Assembly (NCBI GenBank): GCA_024362935.1
Contig: JANCRA010000019.1
Span: 8,924,501-8,988,500 of the forward strand
From: Setophaga petechia
Lineage: Eukaryota > Chordata > Aves > Passeriformes > Parulidae
Direction: 5' to 3'
Length of the DNA stretch: 64,000 bases
Translations under genes and position numbers: made by a program
Part shown: in pieces, positions 36,301 through 50,000 of the stretch
How positions within the stretch are numbered: position 1 is the stretch's first letter
Layout of the letters: every line of letters begins with the position of its first letter
Notes under the pieces: generated by a model
Database searches by the model: none
Seen by the model: the letters and a program-made list of their open reading frames with translations, nothing else
Told to the model about the DNA's origin: nothing

Positions 36301-38092
36301 CTCATCCCAGTTGTACGAGAGGTTTCATGGCAGATAGGGACTAATTAGCAAAAACTCTTGCCAGTATCTAAAAATTAAGAGGTAATATGTATCTTATTAT
36401 ACACTTGTTAAACATCAACAGAGCAGTTAATATATTGGCATTTCATTCACACATTACTAAACCTAAATTAAATTCTTATTTGAGAGGATTAATTTACAGT
36501 GTTTTCTCTAATGAAATACCAATTGTTTCCCCACATCACATGTTCTAATTTGTGCTCTCAATGATGTCTAAAAACCTAGGGATACAAAATGTGGTTGCAC
36601 CTCATGCCTATCATCTTTGAGGTACTGTAAATATCCCTTAAACTTTCGCAGTTCTCACCCTAGCAATGCAAGTTTATAGCAGAAGACCCAAACCCCCAAA
36701 ATGAGTTTATTGTGATGAGCACAGTGGATAGCTCTAGTTAATCTGTCTGGAGACTCCCTCCTCCTCAGATAAGATCAATCCCTATTCTCATAATTTACAA
36801 ATTGTTTCCAGGTATCAGACATCATCAGCCTTGTTATTTTCATACTGCAGTAAACACAAAAGGACAAGGAGACATAAAAGGTAAAAGGCTTTTTGTGACA
36901 TAAAAGGGAATGCAAGGTTGATGTATCCTTTGCTCGTGGTATTTTTTGGCAAAAGATACAATAATGCAAGTATCTTTCTGATTGATTAAAGTATTGAAGT
37001 GGATTCTTTGCTTCATAAATAATGCTCTATTACTTTTCTTCAAAGACAAGTAAACCTTGACAGACTGACCTTTTTCAGGGCAGAGAGTTGTTTCAGTGCC
37101 ATAAATTATACTGTAAAACGAGTGGAAATGCTACTGAGAAGTGTGTGACAAAATAAGATTAAAGATTACTACACACAAAAGATTGTTGTTTTATTAATGG
37201 AGTCCTGTCAGTAGGATGAAAAATTCTCAGTTTTTTACTGGATGCTGAGATCACGTCAAACAGAAAATTATGAATGCATTTTCTAAAAGACAACCAAATG
37301 TGTCAGAATAAAAATATACTGATTAGTTACCCTCCCCCTACTTTTATGTATTCACTTAAAACCATTTCAGGGCTTTTCATATAAAGTTTAAGTGCTGAAG
37401 TTCAGCTGGTAGTTCTAAAGGATCACAAAGCCTGCTGGCCTGTATGTAAGCAGGTGTACGAACATTACAGGGAGAAACTTTCTTAGAACAGAAGCTTAAG
37501 CATCTCCTTTGTCAGGATATATTATACCACGAGAAAGAGCATAGAGTATTTTCAGACCCATTATTTTGACCAGTAAACACTCAGTTTTAGAAAGACATCA
37601 AGAATTTGAGAAAGAAAGGCAGAGATATCCATGGAAAAATCAACCTAGCTTAAATAAGTAGCATTATGTTTTTCTTCCATATTATTTGATAACTTGACAA
37701 AGGCATTGTCATTCCAACATGTAAAACCTAGTTAAAATGAGAAGAAGGAACATAGAAACTCGTATAAAATGGAAGAGTTTGATGTGTTTATTTATAGGAA
37801 GTCTGTGGATTTATTTTCGTCTATGGGTTTTTTCTCTCTTTCAATCAATTTACCTGAAAGTTCTGGTCAATGACTTTTGGATCAGTGACATTTATTGAAA
37901 TGACAGATGATACTGGGAAGTCAAGGAAAATGGAATACAGCATTCAGCCTAAGTGAACAGTATAGAAATCAAAGGTTTTCCTTTGATGTCTGAATCAGTA
38001 CAACTCACTCAAATAACAATTAAAAAGCTGTAATAATGCCATAAAACAAACCTGTGTTACACAAAGTCATTATGAATCACTATTCAGTAGAG
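27307..38092. other. Long unique AT-rich stretch, no gene seen
   Basis: No coding gene, LTR or CR1 copy is recognised across this stretch. A small direct repeat (ATCACCACTTCTTTG twice, 19 bases apart) sits at 27328-27360. Slightly G+C-richer patches at 29540-30300 and 33290-33540 carry overlapping frames on both strands (62-90 codons) with no shared domain. The latter patch and 31010-31130 contain no known repeat. A 9-bp hairpin, ATTTGGTCT/AGACCAAAT, lies near 34912-34935. Confidence 0.5.
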
Positions 38093-38176
38093 AACATTAT
38101 TGGCTGATTGGATAAGACGCCCATGTATTGGCTTTCATTATTGTTAGCAGCAAAGCCCGGGATCAGAATTGCCCCT
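38093..38176 (+). other. tRNA-Arg-like relic or SINE head
   Basis: TGGCTGATTGGATAAGACGC (38101-38120) closely resembles the D-arm/A-box of vertebrate tRNA-Arg (TGGCCTAATGGATAAGGCG). About 35 bases later GGGATCAGAATTGCCCC resembles a decayed T-arm/B-box (GGGTTCGAATCCC with insertions). Spacing is about right for a tRNA. The T-loop is broken and no clean acceptor stem is visible, so it would be a pseudogene or the head of an old SINE, not a working tRNA. Confidence 0.3.
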
Positions 38177-41100
38177 ATTACTGTAAGTAGCACAACAATG
38201 ACAGGATGTGTCAGAAGCTGTAAACACATCTCAAAAGACATGACAATTCTTGGATGCAAGAGCTAAAGGCTAAAATAATGATGGGTTTGCTCACAACTCA
38301 CCATCTAATGCAAATGCTGTGTGGTACCTGGGGCCAGCCTTGGGCACTGCAGGAACTGGCCCCTGTCCTCCAAGACCACTGGTCTAACTCCTTACATTTC
38401 TCTTTCTTTCCTTTTTGTTTTGCCTTCAAAATTCTTATTTAGCTTAACCTACTGAGATCAAATGTCTTCTAAGAAATATTTATTTAAAGCTTGCCATTGT
38501 ATATGACCTTTCTGTTGAATCCTCTTTCACTTTATTTCCCACAGTCCTTTTCCTTTCTGCTAATAGCATATCTGATCATACATTGTCCATCCTGATTCTT
38601 GATATTTCCCTTCAGATTTATTCTTGTGAAAAATAAAATGCATTCCTCTTTCTGAATTTCACCAGCTATCTCCACCTTCTGACTCCCTCTTTGTTCAGTG
38701 CTTTCCACACAAAAATCCCCTGAGTCTTGGTTCTCCTAATGTCAGCTATCCCTTCATATTCTCCTTTGTAGATCTGCATGTCAGCACAGACCTGGTATTT
38801 TCCAGCACTGGCAACTCCATAGCACATGATCTTAATTTTCTGAGCAACATGCAAACAGCTACTGTTCCCTTCATCCCATTGCTCATCATTTCTGTTCACT
38901 CTCCTTCCTAGGAAACTCCTAGATAAATTAATAAAAAATTGCACCTAAGTTTGGGAACTCTACAGGCCTTATTTGTACACACAAAAAAGATCTCACTCTT
39001 TATTTTAAAATCACACTGGTATATTACTGCACAGCTCTGTTGATTGGAGTACCTCTCAAATACTACAAAAATTATTACACACCTTTACTTGATTGGATAC
39101 TTACTTTATAAGCATAAATTCTAAGTAACCTGCCACACAGTATCTCCATGCACAAGCATCCCACATGATATTATAATTCCCCATAGAGACCCAATCCCTC
39201 ATTCACAGGTTACCCACACCCCACACAGTGTACTCCCTACAGGAGAGGTTTTCCTATGAGGAAACACTACTCTTCACCCTCCTCCTGCTGAACAGCGTCC
39301 TTCCCCAGTGCCATGGCTTGCACAAATCCCACCTGATTTGCTGGACAATTTTTATGAGCAAAGACATGAATTCTAGACTCCAGGTCTCTTGCCTGAGCAC
39401 ACTGAGCCACCAAGGGCTGGGCTTCATCTGGTGACTCTGAAAGCAAAAGAATGCAGACAAGAGGCCACTGGATTGGAAAAGGGTCTCATGTCCCAAAACA
39501 GGGCTACAGCATGGAGAAGCTTTAGATATAATACACTTAACAGTGTGATTTTGAAGACCCTTTCAAGAAGCTCATAGAATTTCAGCTGTCTTTTAAATTG
39601 GATAAATAATGTGTGTTTATTTAAAACCAGATATTAATTTTCCAACATTTGGAATAACGTGTTTAGCAATGCTTTTTTTTTCTATGTTAACCAGCTCTGG
39701 TTTGTTTTTCCAGGCCATATGGTTTATTTTCCCTCTTGCCTTCTGTGTTCTGCAGCCACATGATCTGTCTGTAGGGTGGAGTCTCTTTATCCCAGATGTT
39801 TAGAAAAAGACAAAGACTACTAATGTATTTACACATAGAGGAAGTTTAAGACTTGGTGGTGCGTGAGCTTCACATTTGCTGTTTCAGAGCTTCTCTCATT
39901 CCCTGCAGTTACATATACTTCCAGCACTTATTTGGAAACCATGAGTTCTCACACAAGGGAAACTCCCTTTCTATGCCAATTAGCAGTAATCTGTTCATCC
40001 ACATTAACTATGAGCTGTTTGGACATTCAATTGTAACATTCAAACTCTTATTGTTGTGCAGCATTTATGACTCAGGGATTTAGAGTACATCTTCCACAAC
40101 AACCATTGTAAAATGCATAGGCACAGCAATGACTCAAAGTGAAGCTGGGAAAAGAACATTGCAGTAACTATATACAGAATGCAATTGAGTGGGAAATAGG
40201 AGATGCTACTTTGATAATATCAAGCATTGGAAATTTATTCATTCTGGTTTTGTACACAACAGACTTCAACATCTTTCAGAAACATATATAAAATTAATTT
40301 TTTAATGTTGAAGTCATAATCACTTTAATGGCATTTTAATGCAGAGACACATGCTGTCTTTCCCTAATGTTTCTCATGTTTTACAAAGAGTTGACATTTT
40401 CCTTCTAACTTAATTGCAGGTATCTAATGAATGTACAGAAATCTTTTACGAATGCACTTAATGGTCACTTGTACTCCTTAAATTGATAAATCCTTCACAA
40501 GCTCCACTATGCTGTCGAGTACATTAAAAGCATGGAAACAAATGTCCTTTCACGCTGTGACTTTGCTTAGTCAATGCTGACTTACTTCAATAGAAGTAAT
40601 GACATTAACACAGGAGCCATCCTGCTCTCTGCAACTCATACAGAGAGTGCAAGACAATTTTCATAGTCTCAAATTCTTACTCATATAAAAAAATCACAGT
40701 TGCACTCTTTACAAAACAAATTAAAGAAAAATATTCACCCAAACTGATCTCCACCAGAATGAAGAAAGAGCACAGATGAATTTTGCCCACTGAATTTTAA
40801 AATCAGCGTGTTAAGATAATTCTAAGTTGCATAGCATTTTATGGTTCCAAGGATTGCATTCTGACTTGGATTTGTTTTGAAACATTATGCCAGACTTCAG
40901 AGCCAGAAGGTTTATAAAAGGGATGAGAATGCAGTAAAACTCAATTTCATTTTATTATTCTATCAGCTTAGCTTGACCTACAGCAACCATGCAAAGGGTT
41001 CCTATTAGACAGTTCTCCACTTGCTAAATAAATTGGACCAAAGATGATTTTCTTGACTGAGAAAATTCTCTCATGTTAACTAAAGAATTTCAGCTCTGTC

Positions 41101-42195
41101 TATAAATATTAATGTTCGTAGTAATAAATTACACACATGAATGGCACTTTATTACTTTAAACTAAACTATTAAAAGCCTTATTTAGATTGCACTGAAAAA
41201 AAATAATGTAATTAAGGTCAGCTAAGCAAGTCCAACATACCAATACTACACACACTAACAGTCTTGAGCAAAATCTGGGCTAAACCCCCATCTCTCCACT
41301 CATAAGTGGACACACCAAGTGTTTTCCTAAACCAAACTGCTTCAGCTATCAACATAGTACTCTTGCTGTGTCTTTTTCTCTTGTAAAGCATTTATTTCTG
41401 CTCACCTGGACCTTTCATTCCTGCTTCTGATTTACAGTTTGTGAAAGGACTGTAAGAGGAAGTGCTGAAATAAGTGTGCTGAAAAGGATTCTGGGATCCA
41501 TATGAAGTACAGAGATATCCACACTGCATGGCAGAGAACAATCCCTGAGAATCACTGTTCAGAAGAATGGAAGAACTGGAAGACTGATGGAGAGAAATCT
41601 TAAAAAAACCCCTGACAATATAAGTTCACTGCTGACTTTATTGTGAATGAGGAAAGCACTTTTAAGCATCATTTGAGTGATGCTTTCCTGTGAGGAAATG
41701 TGGCACCCTAAAATCCAGCAGCACAGACGGCTCTTTAAGGTCTCTCTCCAAGTAATTAACAGAGAGGAAATGTGTCTTATAAAAAAGAATTACATTGCTG
41801 TAAGCAGACTTCCTTACTTTGCCTATTAAAGTAGGTTTCAGCATAATAGTTACTAAGTATGTCACCATCTGAATGTACTGTGCTCCTGTGTACTTTTCTA
41901 GTTTCATCTGAGTGAACAACACAGACAAAACACGATTGGCAATATCTTATTTCTTGAGCAGCCCTATAAAAAGTGCTCTTTCTGTTCCAAAACTAGGCCT
42001 AGGGGCATTTCTGAGCCTGCAAAACCTTCATTGCTTGTGATGGACAAAAAGGAAGAATTCAAATTCACTCTCAGACATGCAGCTGAATTTGAAAGGATAA
42101 AACAGAGGTTTCAAAGAAGAAAATATGTTTTCATTTATGACAATTTAGTTGAAAGTAGTGAAGAGCTAGAGTGCAAATAGATGCCCAGCTGAGTT

Positions 42196-42214
42196 AAAAA
42201 AAAAAAAAAAAAAA
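42196..42214. repeat. A19 homopolymer run
   Basis: Nineteen A residues in unique sequence. No retrotransposed gene is seen upstream. A second run of fourteen A residues is at 43666-43679. Confidence 0.9.
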
Positions 42215-44472
42215 GATGCTGAAGTGTCTCATCTAGCAGGAACTCAGTCTTACTTATATATGCTGTCAAGCACCTCTCTGCATCTTTGGGAACAAAATAC
42301 TTTAATACACTGTCCCTGAGACCATTCCCTCAAGCTGTCTTCATTTCCCAGCCTTCAAGCCACAAAACCCCTTAATGTGAACTGGACTTTCAAGCTGTGG
42401 CTGACATGAGAGTGTTAAAAAATAGATCTTATGCTTTAAGTCACAACTGCTACTGATGGCCAAATATTCTACAAATACTTATTTGGGTCTGTGATAGATT
42501 GGAAAAGTTAGTTGTTATAAACCCCTAAAATAATGAATCTACTCCAGAAAATAGGATGTAATGCAAAGTTTGAACAATTTAGTATACTTCTGCACATGAT
42601 AACACCAAATTTCATAAGAACATTTCCTCTGTATCCAGAAGTGTGTACGTACCAGGTAAGAACCATTTACATAACGTTTTTCAATAAAGACCACTCAAAA
42701 AACATTATTGGAAAGTGAATAGCACTGGGGCTCACTTGTTCTTCAGTGGAAACACTGCATTTTTATTTGTTCCTAAATTTTTGCTTTTAAAGTTTTTAGA
42801 ATTGCCTGAAAATGAAATTAGATTATAAAAATGTTGGCAATGAAATGTGATGACTATGAATGTTTAAGATGATGATATATCTATCAATATTCACAAACCA
42901 AAATACTCTACTGAGCCTGATAGACTTAGGTCACAGACCCAGATTCCCTGTAGTAGAAAAACTGTAAGAGAAAAAAGAAATAGCATATTTTCTTTCTTGT
43001 TTCTGACAGTTGCTTCTGTTGAATAGGTGATTTCATCTTTTCCTTACACTGTTTGCAATTCTAGGACAATTGCCAATGACACATTTTCACAACTATTCAA
43101 AGGCATCATTCAAGACTTGTTTACACAAAAATTGCCAGAGAAAATATTCACCTGAAATACAGTTCCCCTTTCTCTGTGGTCAGTGCTACCTATCAGAAGT
43201 GCTAGGATTTTTTTTTTCAGTAGCAATTAATAGGAAATTGCCACCATCCATCATTTTTTATACAACTGATATTCATATCCACTGGGGAAATATATGAAAG
43301 ACAAATACCCGAATTGCTGAAGGTTGATCTCAAGGTCAGTCAAAATGATCCACAGGAAGCATTTACAGGCAGCTGAAATTGCTTATAATTTGTCAGTAAT
43401 CTTTTGGAGCAGTCTATTGTAGATAAGTTGTGTCTTGATAATTTGGAGTGGCCAACATGAGTTTTGATTCAAAGAGACAGGCTTTGAGTAGGTTAAATGA
43501 AAGAGAATGCATTTATGTAATCTTAAGCCTTCCAAGGCAGGGAGATCAGTGGTAGACATCTCCCAGTGGTGCTCTCTTACACTGTGTGGGTTGATGCACT
43601 AGTTTGATTTAATACCAGATTATAGAGCCATAACCTTGTACTTCTTTTTTGTTTATTGAACAAAGAAAAAAAAAAAAAAGCCAGTGATTTGAAAATATGT
43701 CATTTGTGTGTGTTTACAGAAGTCCTGTCAATATAGCACTTTTGAAACAAATATCTCAGAACAATATCAAAACTGTAAATTGGATGTTCAAATGTTTTTA
43801 ATATACATTTTGAAAATGTCATGATTTCCCTCATCAGAGATGATGACCCACAACTGCAGACGTTTTACATGCAAGAAATAAGACACTAGGTAAAACAGAA
43901 CCATTGTATCACTATAGCATTGAAAATTCGGGAACATAAACTCCAGGAAGAAAAATAAATATGTAATTTTTGTTAGGCTCCAGAGAGAAGCGATTTATGG
44001 ATCAAATCACCAAGGGAGTCAAAAGAACAGTCAGAGCAAGTATTAATGCAGTGGAGCAGTCATCCAATGTTAAGATTAAGGGAAGAGAACTAGAGGGCAT
44101 TTTCATTTTTTTAATGTTAACATTTGTCAGCTATAAAGAAGGATAATATCAGATACAGTCAAAAAGATTCTATGATTTTGGACACTGCACCCTCAGCACT
44201 TGGAATTAACCTTTCAAAATTCAGTCCTTTGGGTTGTTTTTTTTTTTCTCCCAACTGCTTTATTTCACCTTTATCTAACTGTGCCTAAATATTAAAGTGC
44301 TGGGCATTTCTAGGCAGCATAGGTGGGAATATAGAGGCATTTATAAATTAACATCTTTTTTCTAAAGTCAGGAGAAATCTTGAAAAATGCTAGAATTTAT
44401 TCATATTCTTCTGCTTAAGTGAGGCTGCATATGCTGAAGGAAATTAATCCCTGTGCAGCTTTCCTATAGATG

Positions 44473-44519
44473 CTTTTCCATCTTCGTCTGAGTGAATTCC
44501 ATCTGAGGAAGATGAAAAG
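44473..44519. other. Inverted repeat, 12-13 bp arms
   Basis: CTTTTCCATCTTC (44473-44485) faces GAAGATGAAAAG (44508-44519); the arms pair fully apart from one bulged C. The loop is 22 bases. No function is assigned. Confidence 0.45.
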
Positions 44520-44639
44520 AATGTGATAAATTGCCCCATTTTCCAACACTTTAATTTTTTGTTCATCTTGCTTAAAATTCCAAATTATTTTCTTCTTACA
44601 ATTTTTAATGCATCACAGCCTCCTAGGAAAATCCTATAC

Positions 44640-45470
44640 AGTTAACTTCTGAGGAAAAAATGTCTGTTCCTCTCACTGCTCTGGTAGCTGTTTTCTGCAC
44701 TTCTGCTAACTCTTACTGCCCCTTCTGGGAAATGGAAAGTAAAAATTATATGCTGGATCTGGTGCCACCAGCGTCTTGTACAGCATCATTCACAGCTTTT
44801 TGTTTCTACTAGAAATACCTCTATTACTGAATGTTGCAATTGCATCTGTTCTATTTATTTCATTTGTTGGTTTACATTACACAGTTTTGGCAACTGAGAA
44901 ACATCATCTGGTAAAGCAATTTATCCAGTCCTTCCCTCAGGCATTTCCACATGAGGACTCCTAGTTCTCAGTGCTTGAAGTGCAAAAACTACCACTTCCT
45001 ATTAATGAGTTTTTTCCCGTTGCTATTATTTGAATACTGGGGATCTTCTGATGCTTTCTAGCACCTCTTACCTTTGCCAGCAGATTTCATCAGCCACCTC
45101 CTGGTCTTCGTGCCAAAGTCATTAGTGAAATTTTATGTCATGTTGCTCCCAACACTGAGCTGGTGGGGCTCCCACTGCTAATTTCCCCCTGGCCAATGCT
45201 TGCCTCTCATCAACAGACTCTTGTCATCTTTCCTAGCTAGCTCCTTAGATATCTCATGACTTTCCACTCTGCCTGCTCCAATGTTACTTATAGTTTTCCA
45301 TACTGTACCACATCAAATACTTTATTGCATTGATACTGCTGAGATCTCTCTCTTGGAAAAATCTGCTGTCTCAAAAAGATGCCAATTTATTCTGACACAG
45401 TGTATTTTCAGTAAACTTGCATTTCATTATAAACATATCTCATCTCATTGCCATGGTTTGAAATGAGTGT
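44640..45470 (-). mobile_element. Decayed LINE reverse transcriptase (CR1/L3 clade)
   Basis: On the minus strand the RT motifs occur in the right order. A VFDVVQYG-like stretch (45299-45323) matches the KAFDTVQH region. An SGSP..SSVLG stretch (45150-45182) matches GVPQGSVLG. Immediately after, AATGACTTTGG and TCTGCTGGCAAAGG (45071-45125) correspond to the INDL and FADDTK regions. The rest, to about 44640, matches the region after the catalytic core, including a CTTGTACAGCATCATTCAC block typical of antisense CR1. Frameshifts and stops are frequent, so the copy is old and dead. Borders are approximate. The two sense frames inside it are artefacts. Confidence 0.62.
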
Positions 45471-46828
45471 CATCTGCAAAGCTTTTTTCCACAGCTGGAA
45501 TAAAGCAAATGTTGAGCTGAGAAATATATGATAAGCCAGGTAAATTTCCTTTACTCTTACAGAATGTGTGTTTTCTATTCTCCAATTATAGAAAGCATGA
45601 TATACATGTAAGGATAAAGAATGTAATAAAAAATACTGATGGCATTTATTTTTATCTTAAAATTAAGTTTGTAAAGACTGATTTGATCACTTTCTCACAA
45701 GTATAATGCAATTTCACCTCAGTATAAGCAGCAACATTTATAGCTGCCCATACACTTCAACGATAAAACAAGTACAAATTAAACAATGTGTAGATCTTCT
45801 CTCATTAATGGTATGACTAAATATTTTTGTTACTGAAGTATTAGAAATTTGGCATGAAGATTAACAGATCTCCCACAAACCTGGTTATTCAAGACATGGA
45901 ACAGCTCTTATTTTTTCCTTGTATACTGATTTATTATTTTTTTTAATATTTCATTGTTATTTAGATGCTAAATTGCACTTCACATTTATGTTTTTTCTCC
46001 ATTATAATTAAATATTTCTTGAGCAATTGTTTTGAAGCATGATACTTTGTCTCAAAAAAATCCCTTTCCCTCTAAGAGTTACAACAAAGCTATTCATTAC
46101 TTACATACTATTTGTTAACATATAACAGAGATGAGGCTGCCACAGCTCCATCAGATCCCTCCCTTTCTCTGCCTTTGGTTCCTCACTAAACCACCTACAG
46201 CACACCTTGTGCTACCCCAAAGCCCTCTCCCCCTGTGTCCCCCAGTGAGTCCCACCCTCCTAGGCTGTGAGCCCTGAGTCAGAAAAGTGCTCCAGAGACC
46301 ATCTCCCCTTGTCTCACTGTGATGGATGCCAAACCTGGCCCATGGGCTGACCACTCTCTTTGATAGCCCTGATAAGGTTTGTCCCCCTAACAGACTTCCA
46401 TTTCCACCTCAGCTTGTGCAGCAATGCTCCTTTTTGCCTTCGAAGACACTGTGGTAGGAAGGAAAGAGTACTCTTTCCTAGACTGTGGTAGTTTCAGGAG
46501 TAAGAAAAGATTTCACCACGCTTCTTTGTATTCAAAGCATGATCTCTAGCCGTGATTGCTTTCAGAGCCTATAAAAGATCAACCCAAACTGAAAATTTCA
46601 GAGTAAATCAGACACCAGTATGAAGATTTCCTCTGTTTCTAGGCATGAAGGGCTCTGATAACCTGTTTTAATACCCCATGGCTTTGTTTCTGCCCCCTCT
46701 TCAGCAATCTTCCTTTGCCAGCTTACTCTGTGTTCTCCTTTTAAGACATTATTTCCATCATGAAGATAAGAAAAGCAGATCTGACTACCTTAAAAAAAGA
46801 AGTATTGCCCTCTGAATAGTCTGTGTAT
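45471..46828. other. Unique DNA with a G+C-rich island, no gene seen
   Basis: 45471-46120 is ordinary AT-rich DNA. 46130-46450 is clearly richer in C (many CCC blocks) than its surroundings and carries a 67-codon antisense frame, but I recognise neither an exon, a CpG island (CpG is rare) nor a repeat family. It could be an unrecognised old LTR piece. Confidence 0.45.
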
Positions 46829-47029
46829 ATCCTTCTGTAAGGTGGTGAGACACTGGAACTGGTTGCCTTGGTAAGTTGTGGATGTCCCATCCCTGGAAAT
46901 GTTCAGGGCCATGTTGGATGGAGTTTGAGCACTCTGGTCTAGTGGGAGGTGTCACTGTCCAAGCAAGGGAGTTGGAAGTGGATGATCTTTATAGTCCCTT
47001 CCAACCTCAAATGTTCTGTGGTTCTATGG
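46829..47029 (+). mobile_element. CR1 LINE 3' end
   Basis: The consensus blocks run in order: GGTGGTGAGACACTGGAAC, GGTTGCC, GTGGATGTCCCATCCCTGG, GGGCCATGTTGGATGG, CTCTGGTCTAGTGGGAGG, GTTGGAAGTGGATGATC, CCCTTCCAACC, and a diverged octamer tail ending TTCTATGG. The copy is about 200 bp, strongly 5'-truncated, non-coding and fairly well preserved. The 120-codon sense frame that crosses it (46876-47238) is an accident. Confidence 0.95.
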
Positions 47030-50000
47030 TCTCTGCAATTTCAAGAAGCCTTTTAGTAGTTGTCCAGTATCCAGCACAAAGCTATGAGCTCAATTTACAT
47101 ATTCACCTGCAGAATTTCCACCTGACTTTTGTGCCTGTTCCCCTGATAAATTTGGACTCAGCTAAACATATTTGGTTCCACACATGTTTTCAGAGACTGA
47201 GTCAAATTATTACTTTGGGCAGCACCAGGACTGAGTAAAAGACTGAACAATGGGTGAAGAGATCGAGAAAGAGTGAGAGGGATTCAAAAGACTTTGGAAA
47301 GACCTTAGGAAAAAGACCTTAGGAAAACTTACAAGAAGAGAAAAATATCAGCCCTTTTTTTAACCTACTTTTACATTTTATTTCCATTCATTTTAACTAG
47401 AAATTCTCTGTTTCTTGGCAGAATTATTGGACAAAAGTAGGTCTTGTGTAAGTCTCCAGTGGTGTTATAGTGAGTTATTGCACATCTGATTCTAACTTGG
47501 ATAAAACTCAATGAAGTGCTAAATAAATCAATGGTTTCTACTTCTTCCTAGTAATATTGTCATGAAATCATTTTATAATTGTGATAAGATGGCAGCTGTG
47601 CCTGTCAGTGATCAAATAACAATTTCTCTGGGTAATGCAGCCAGCCATCAATGTTTAGTCTGATCCACAGCAATATAAAAAAGGAGCAAAAATACCTTAA
47701 CAAATCTCACCTTGTAAGGTTTTACCATCTGCATGGAGTACATTTAAGGCATAGTTTCTGAATTCAAAACAGGAGAACAAAGAAAAGACAAGAGAGACTT
47801 GGCCTGGCAGTTTCCAGATGAGATTTCCAAGGTGAGAGTTGGTTCATTTTTGGCATTCACCTTTGGCAAGTACATGGACTTCAGTCGGGCATGACCATCT
47901 CTTTCCACTACTGCCACCATTGATAAATAGGGAAGACCACATGGAAACTTCTGGGTAATTCTGAGGTCAGAAGGTACCATCTCAGTAGTGAGAGAGAGGA
48001 TAAAGGATATCTCCCAAGGATATTTCATGTTTCACCTGGATTGTCATCTCTACTGTGAAGGCTATGAAACTGCAGGCATATGATGAAAGACATGCACATG
48101 AGATACTGAGGTCAAAATCCATAATTAATCCAGACTGACCTTTAGCACATCTCTTAAAAGGATCACCTGGAAACCCAAACAACGAAATAACTGTGGTAGA
48201 TCAGACAGCTCCCAAAAATTCTTAGAAAAAATTAAGAAAATGTTTCAAATACAGCAAAAACCATAAAAGTCATTGCATAAAAACATCAGAACCATGTAAA
48301 GCTTGCAAAAAAAAAAAGTCTAATAAAATAAAATTTAAGTATTCCTGTACCTATATTTTACCTTTCATAAGAAGTTTCCAGTTAAGTGCTACTACTCTTC
48401 CTATATTCCTGATGATCAGTCCCTAAAATTTGGATCTGACTATGACTTCAGTGTTAGTGTACTTGTGCAAACTTTCTCTTATTTTGCTAGATTTAGTTCT
48501 TTGTATGTAACCTCAAGCAAGTATCTCAGCAGCTCTATGCATTAGGATTTTGATATAAAATGAGATTAGGAATGATTTTCTATCTCTTGAGAGGCTTGCA
48601 AAGATAGTCACTCAACATATAAAAAAAGCTAAGTAGTATTAATATCAGTTCAGATGGTTAGAATGAAATACTGACATGAGAGAAAATTAAAGTAAAGCTT
48701 CCATTCTGAACTTATAATGCTTTTTTTTGCTGAATATAGAATATATTATTGGAATTAAAGTAAATAACATCAGAAAGTTGAGAAACAGACTGCACCATGA
48801 ATTAGGATTACAAGTGTTTAAGTGATATTTTTAGCTTTTCCCCTGTTAGCACAAACTACTTATGATTCCTAGTTAAACCACACCCCAGATTTTTCTTGTG
48901 CTGTCTCAAAAATAAAATTATTCTAAATATTCATGTTGCAATACAGATGAGGTTAAAAACAATGGAATTAGGTAAAGAAATCTTTGGTTTGAGCAACAAA
49001 AGTAAGAAGGCATACCCAATGAAAATGTCCTAGTATTCTCTTTGGCTGTACAAATGACACATCTCTTCTGACTGACTGTTGTCAATTACTTTGCATAAAT
49101 CAATCTTGACAAAATATGGTACATCTTAACATTTCATTTCTTAAGTGCTATCCATATTTTGAGTGTTAATTGCTTCTGCACTAGCTAGCATTTCTTCACG
49201 TATTTGAGTTAACGCATTAATATTTCAAATCATGAAATGACAGGACTCTGTTTCTATCTTTTATAATTGGTACACTGTTGTTTCCAAACAGTGCCTTTTA
49301 TATAAAGCACTATTTCATATAAACTGACAACTTGATCACTGTGATGCTGAAATATTAACTTATATTTTGGCAGGATGACATTTCTTGTGACATACATGCA
49401 TTGTATTTATTTTGATTTCATTCCTAATCCAAGAAAAGTGCAGTGCAGTTCTCTTACCAGAGGAAAAAAATAATATGTTTCATTAGAAGCATGCTTCCTA
49501 GAGATGTTATTTAAGAAATAATGTACTAAAATTACCTCCAATGTACTCATTACCTCCAAGCATAAACATTTTGATTAGAACTTATAAAATAGTTAGAATT
49601 TCCTTTAAAATATTATTACAAGAATTATCATTATAATTATAGACAATATTGTTTCCTTTAACTAAAGCTCGCTAGAGGTAAGGTGATCATTACTGATGCT
49701 ATTTCCTTTGATGCAGTTGTATATGTTGCTGAGCAGGTACTTGTACCAAATATTCCTGTGCTATTCATTCCAAAAATTATATCTGGAGATTTGATTGCCA
49801 TTGATGGTAGATACATTAATAACTACACAGTGTAACTGTAACCATCACAATTTACCTTGCCAAAACCATGCAGATCACACCCTTTTGACCTTCTGTTGAG
49901 TACCTTCTGAGTATTAACTGAGGTCTGTAAAGTAAGGCAAAAATCCATAGATTTTACCTTTTCAAAGAAATCGCCCCTGCCTTAAATGAAGAATTTATTA

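Larger units (their letters stand above)
38177..44639. other. Unique AT-rich DNA, no gene seen
   Basis: No gene is recognised. Frames at 38666-38944, 39228-39577 and 39853-40083 overlap on both strands without domain resemblance. A TATA-like TTTATAAAAGGG lies at 40911-40922, without other promoter features. Homopolymer A runs occur at 42196-42214 (19) and 43666-43679 (14). Confidence 0.5.

Noticed and set aside
39340..39440. MIR/tRNA-SINE-like head on the minus strand (GGCTCAGTG ... AGACCTGGAGTC)
   Set aside because: Only the head phrases match; the body and core expected downstream are not found.
40911..40922. TATA-box-like TTTATAAAAGGG
   Set aside because: No initiator, GC boxes or transcript frame nearby; expected by chance in AT-rich DNA.
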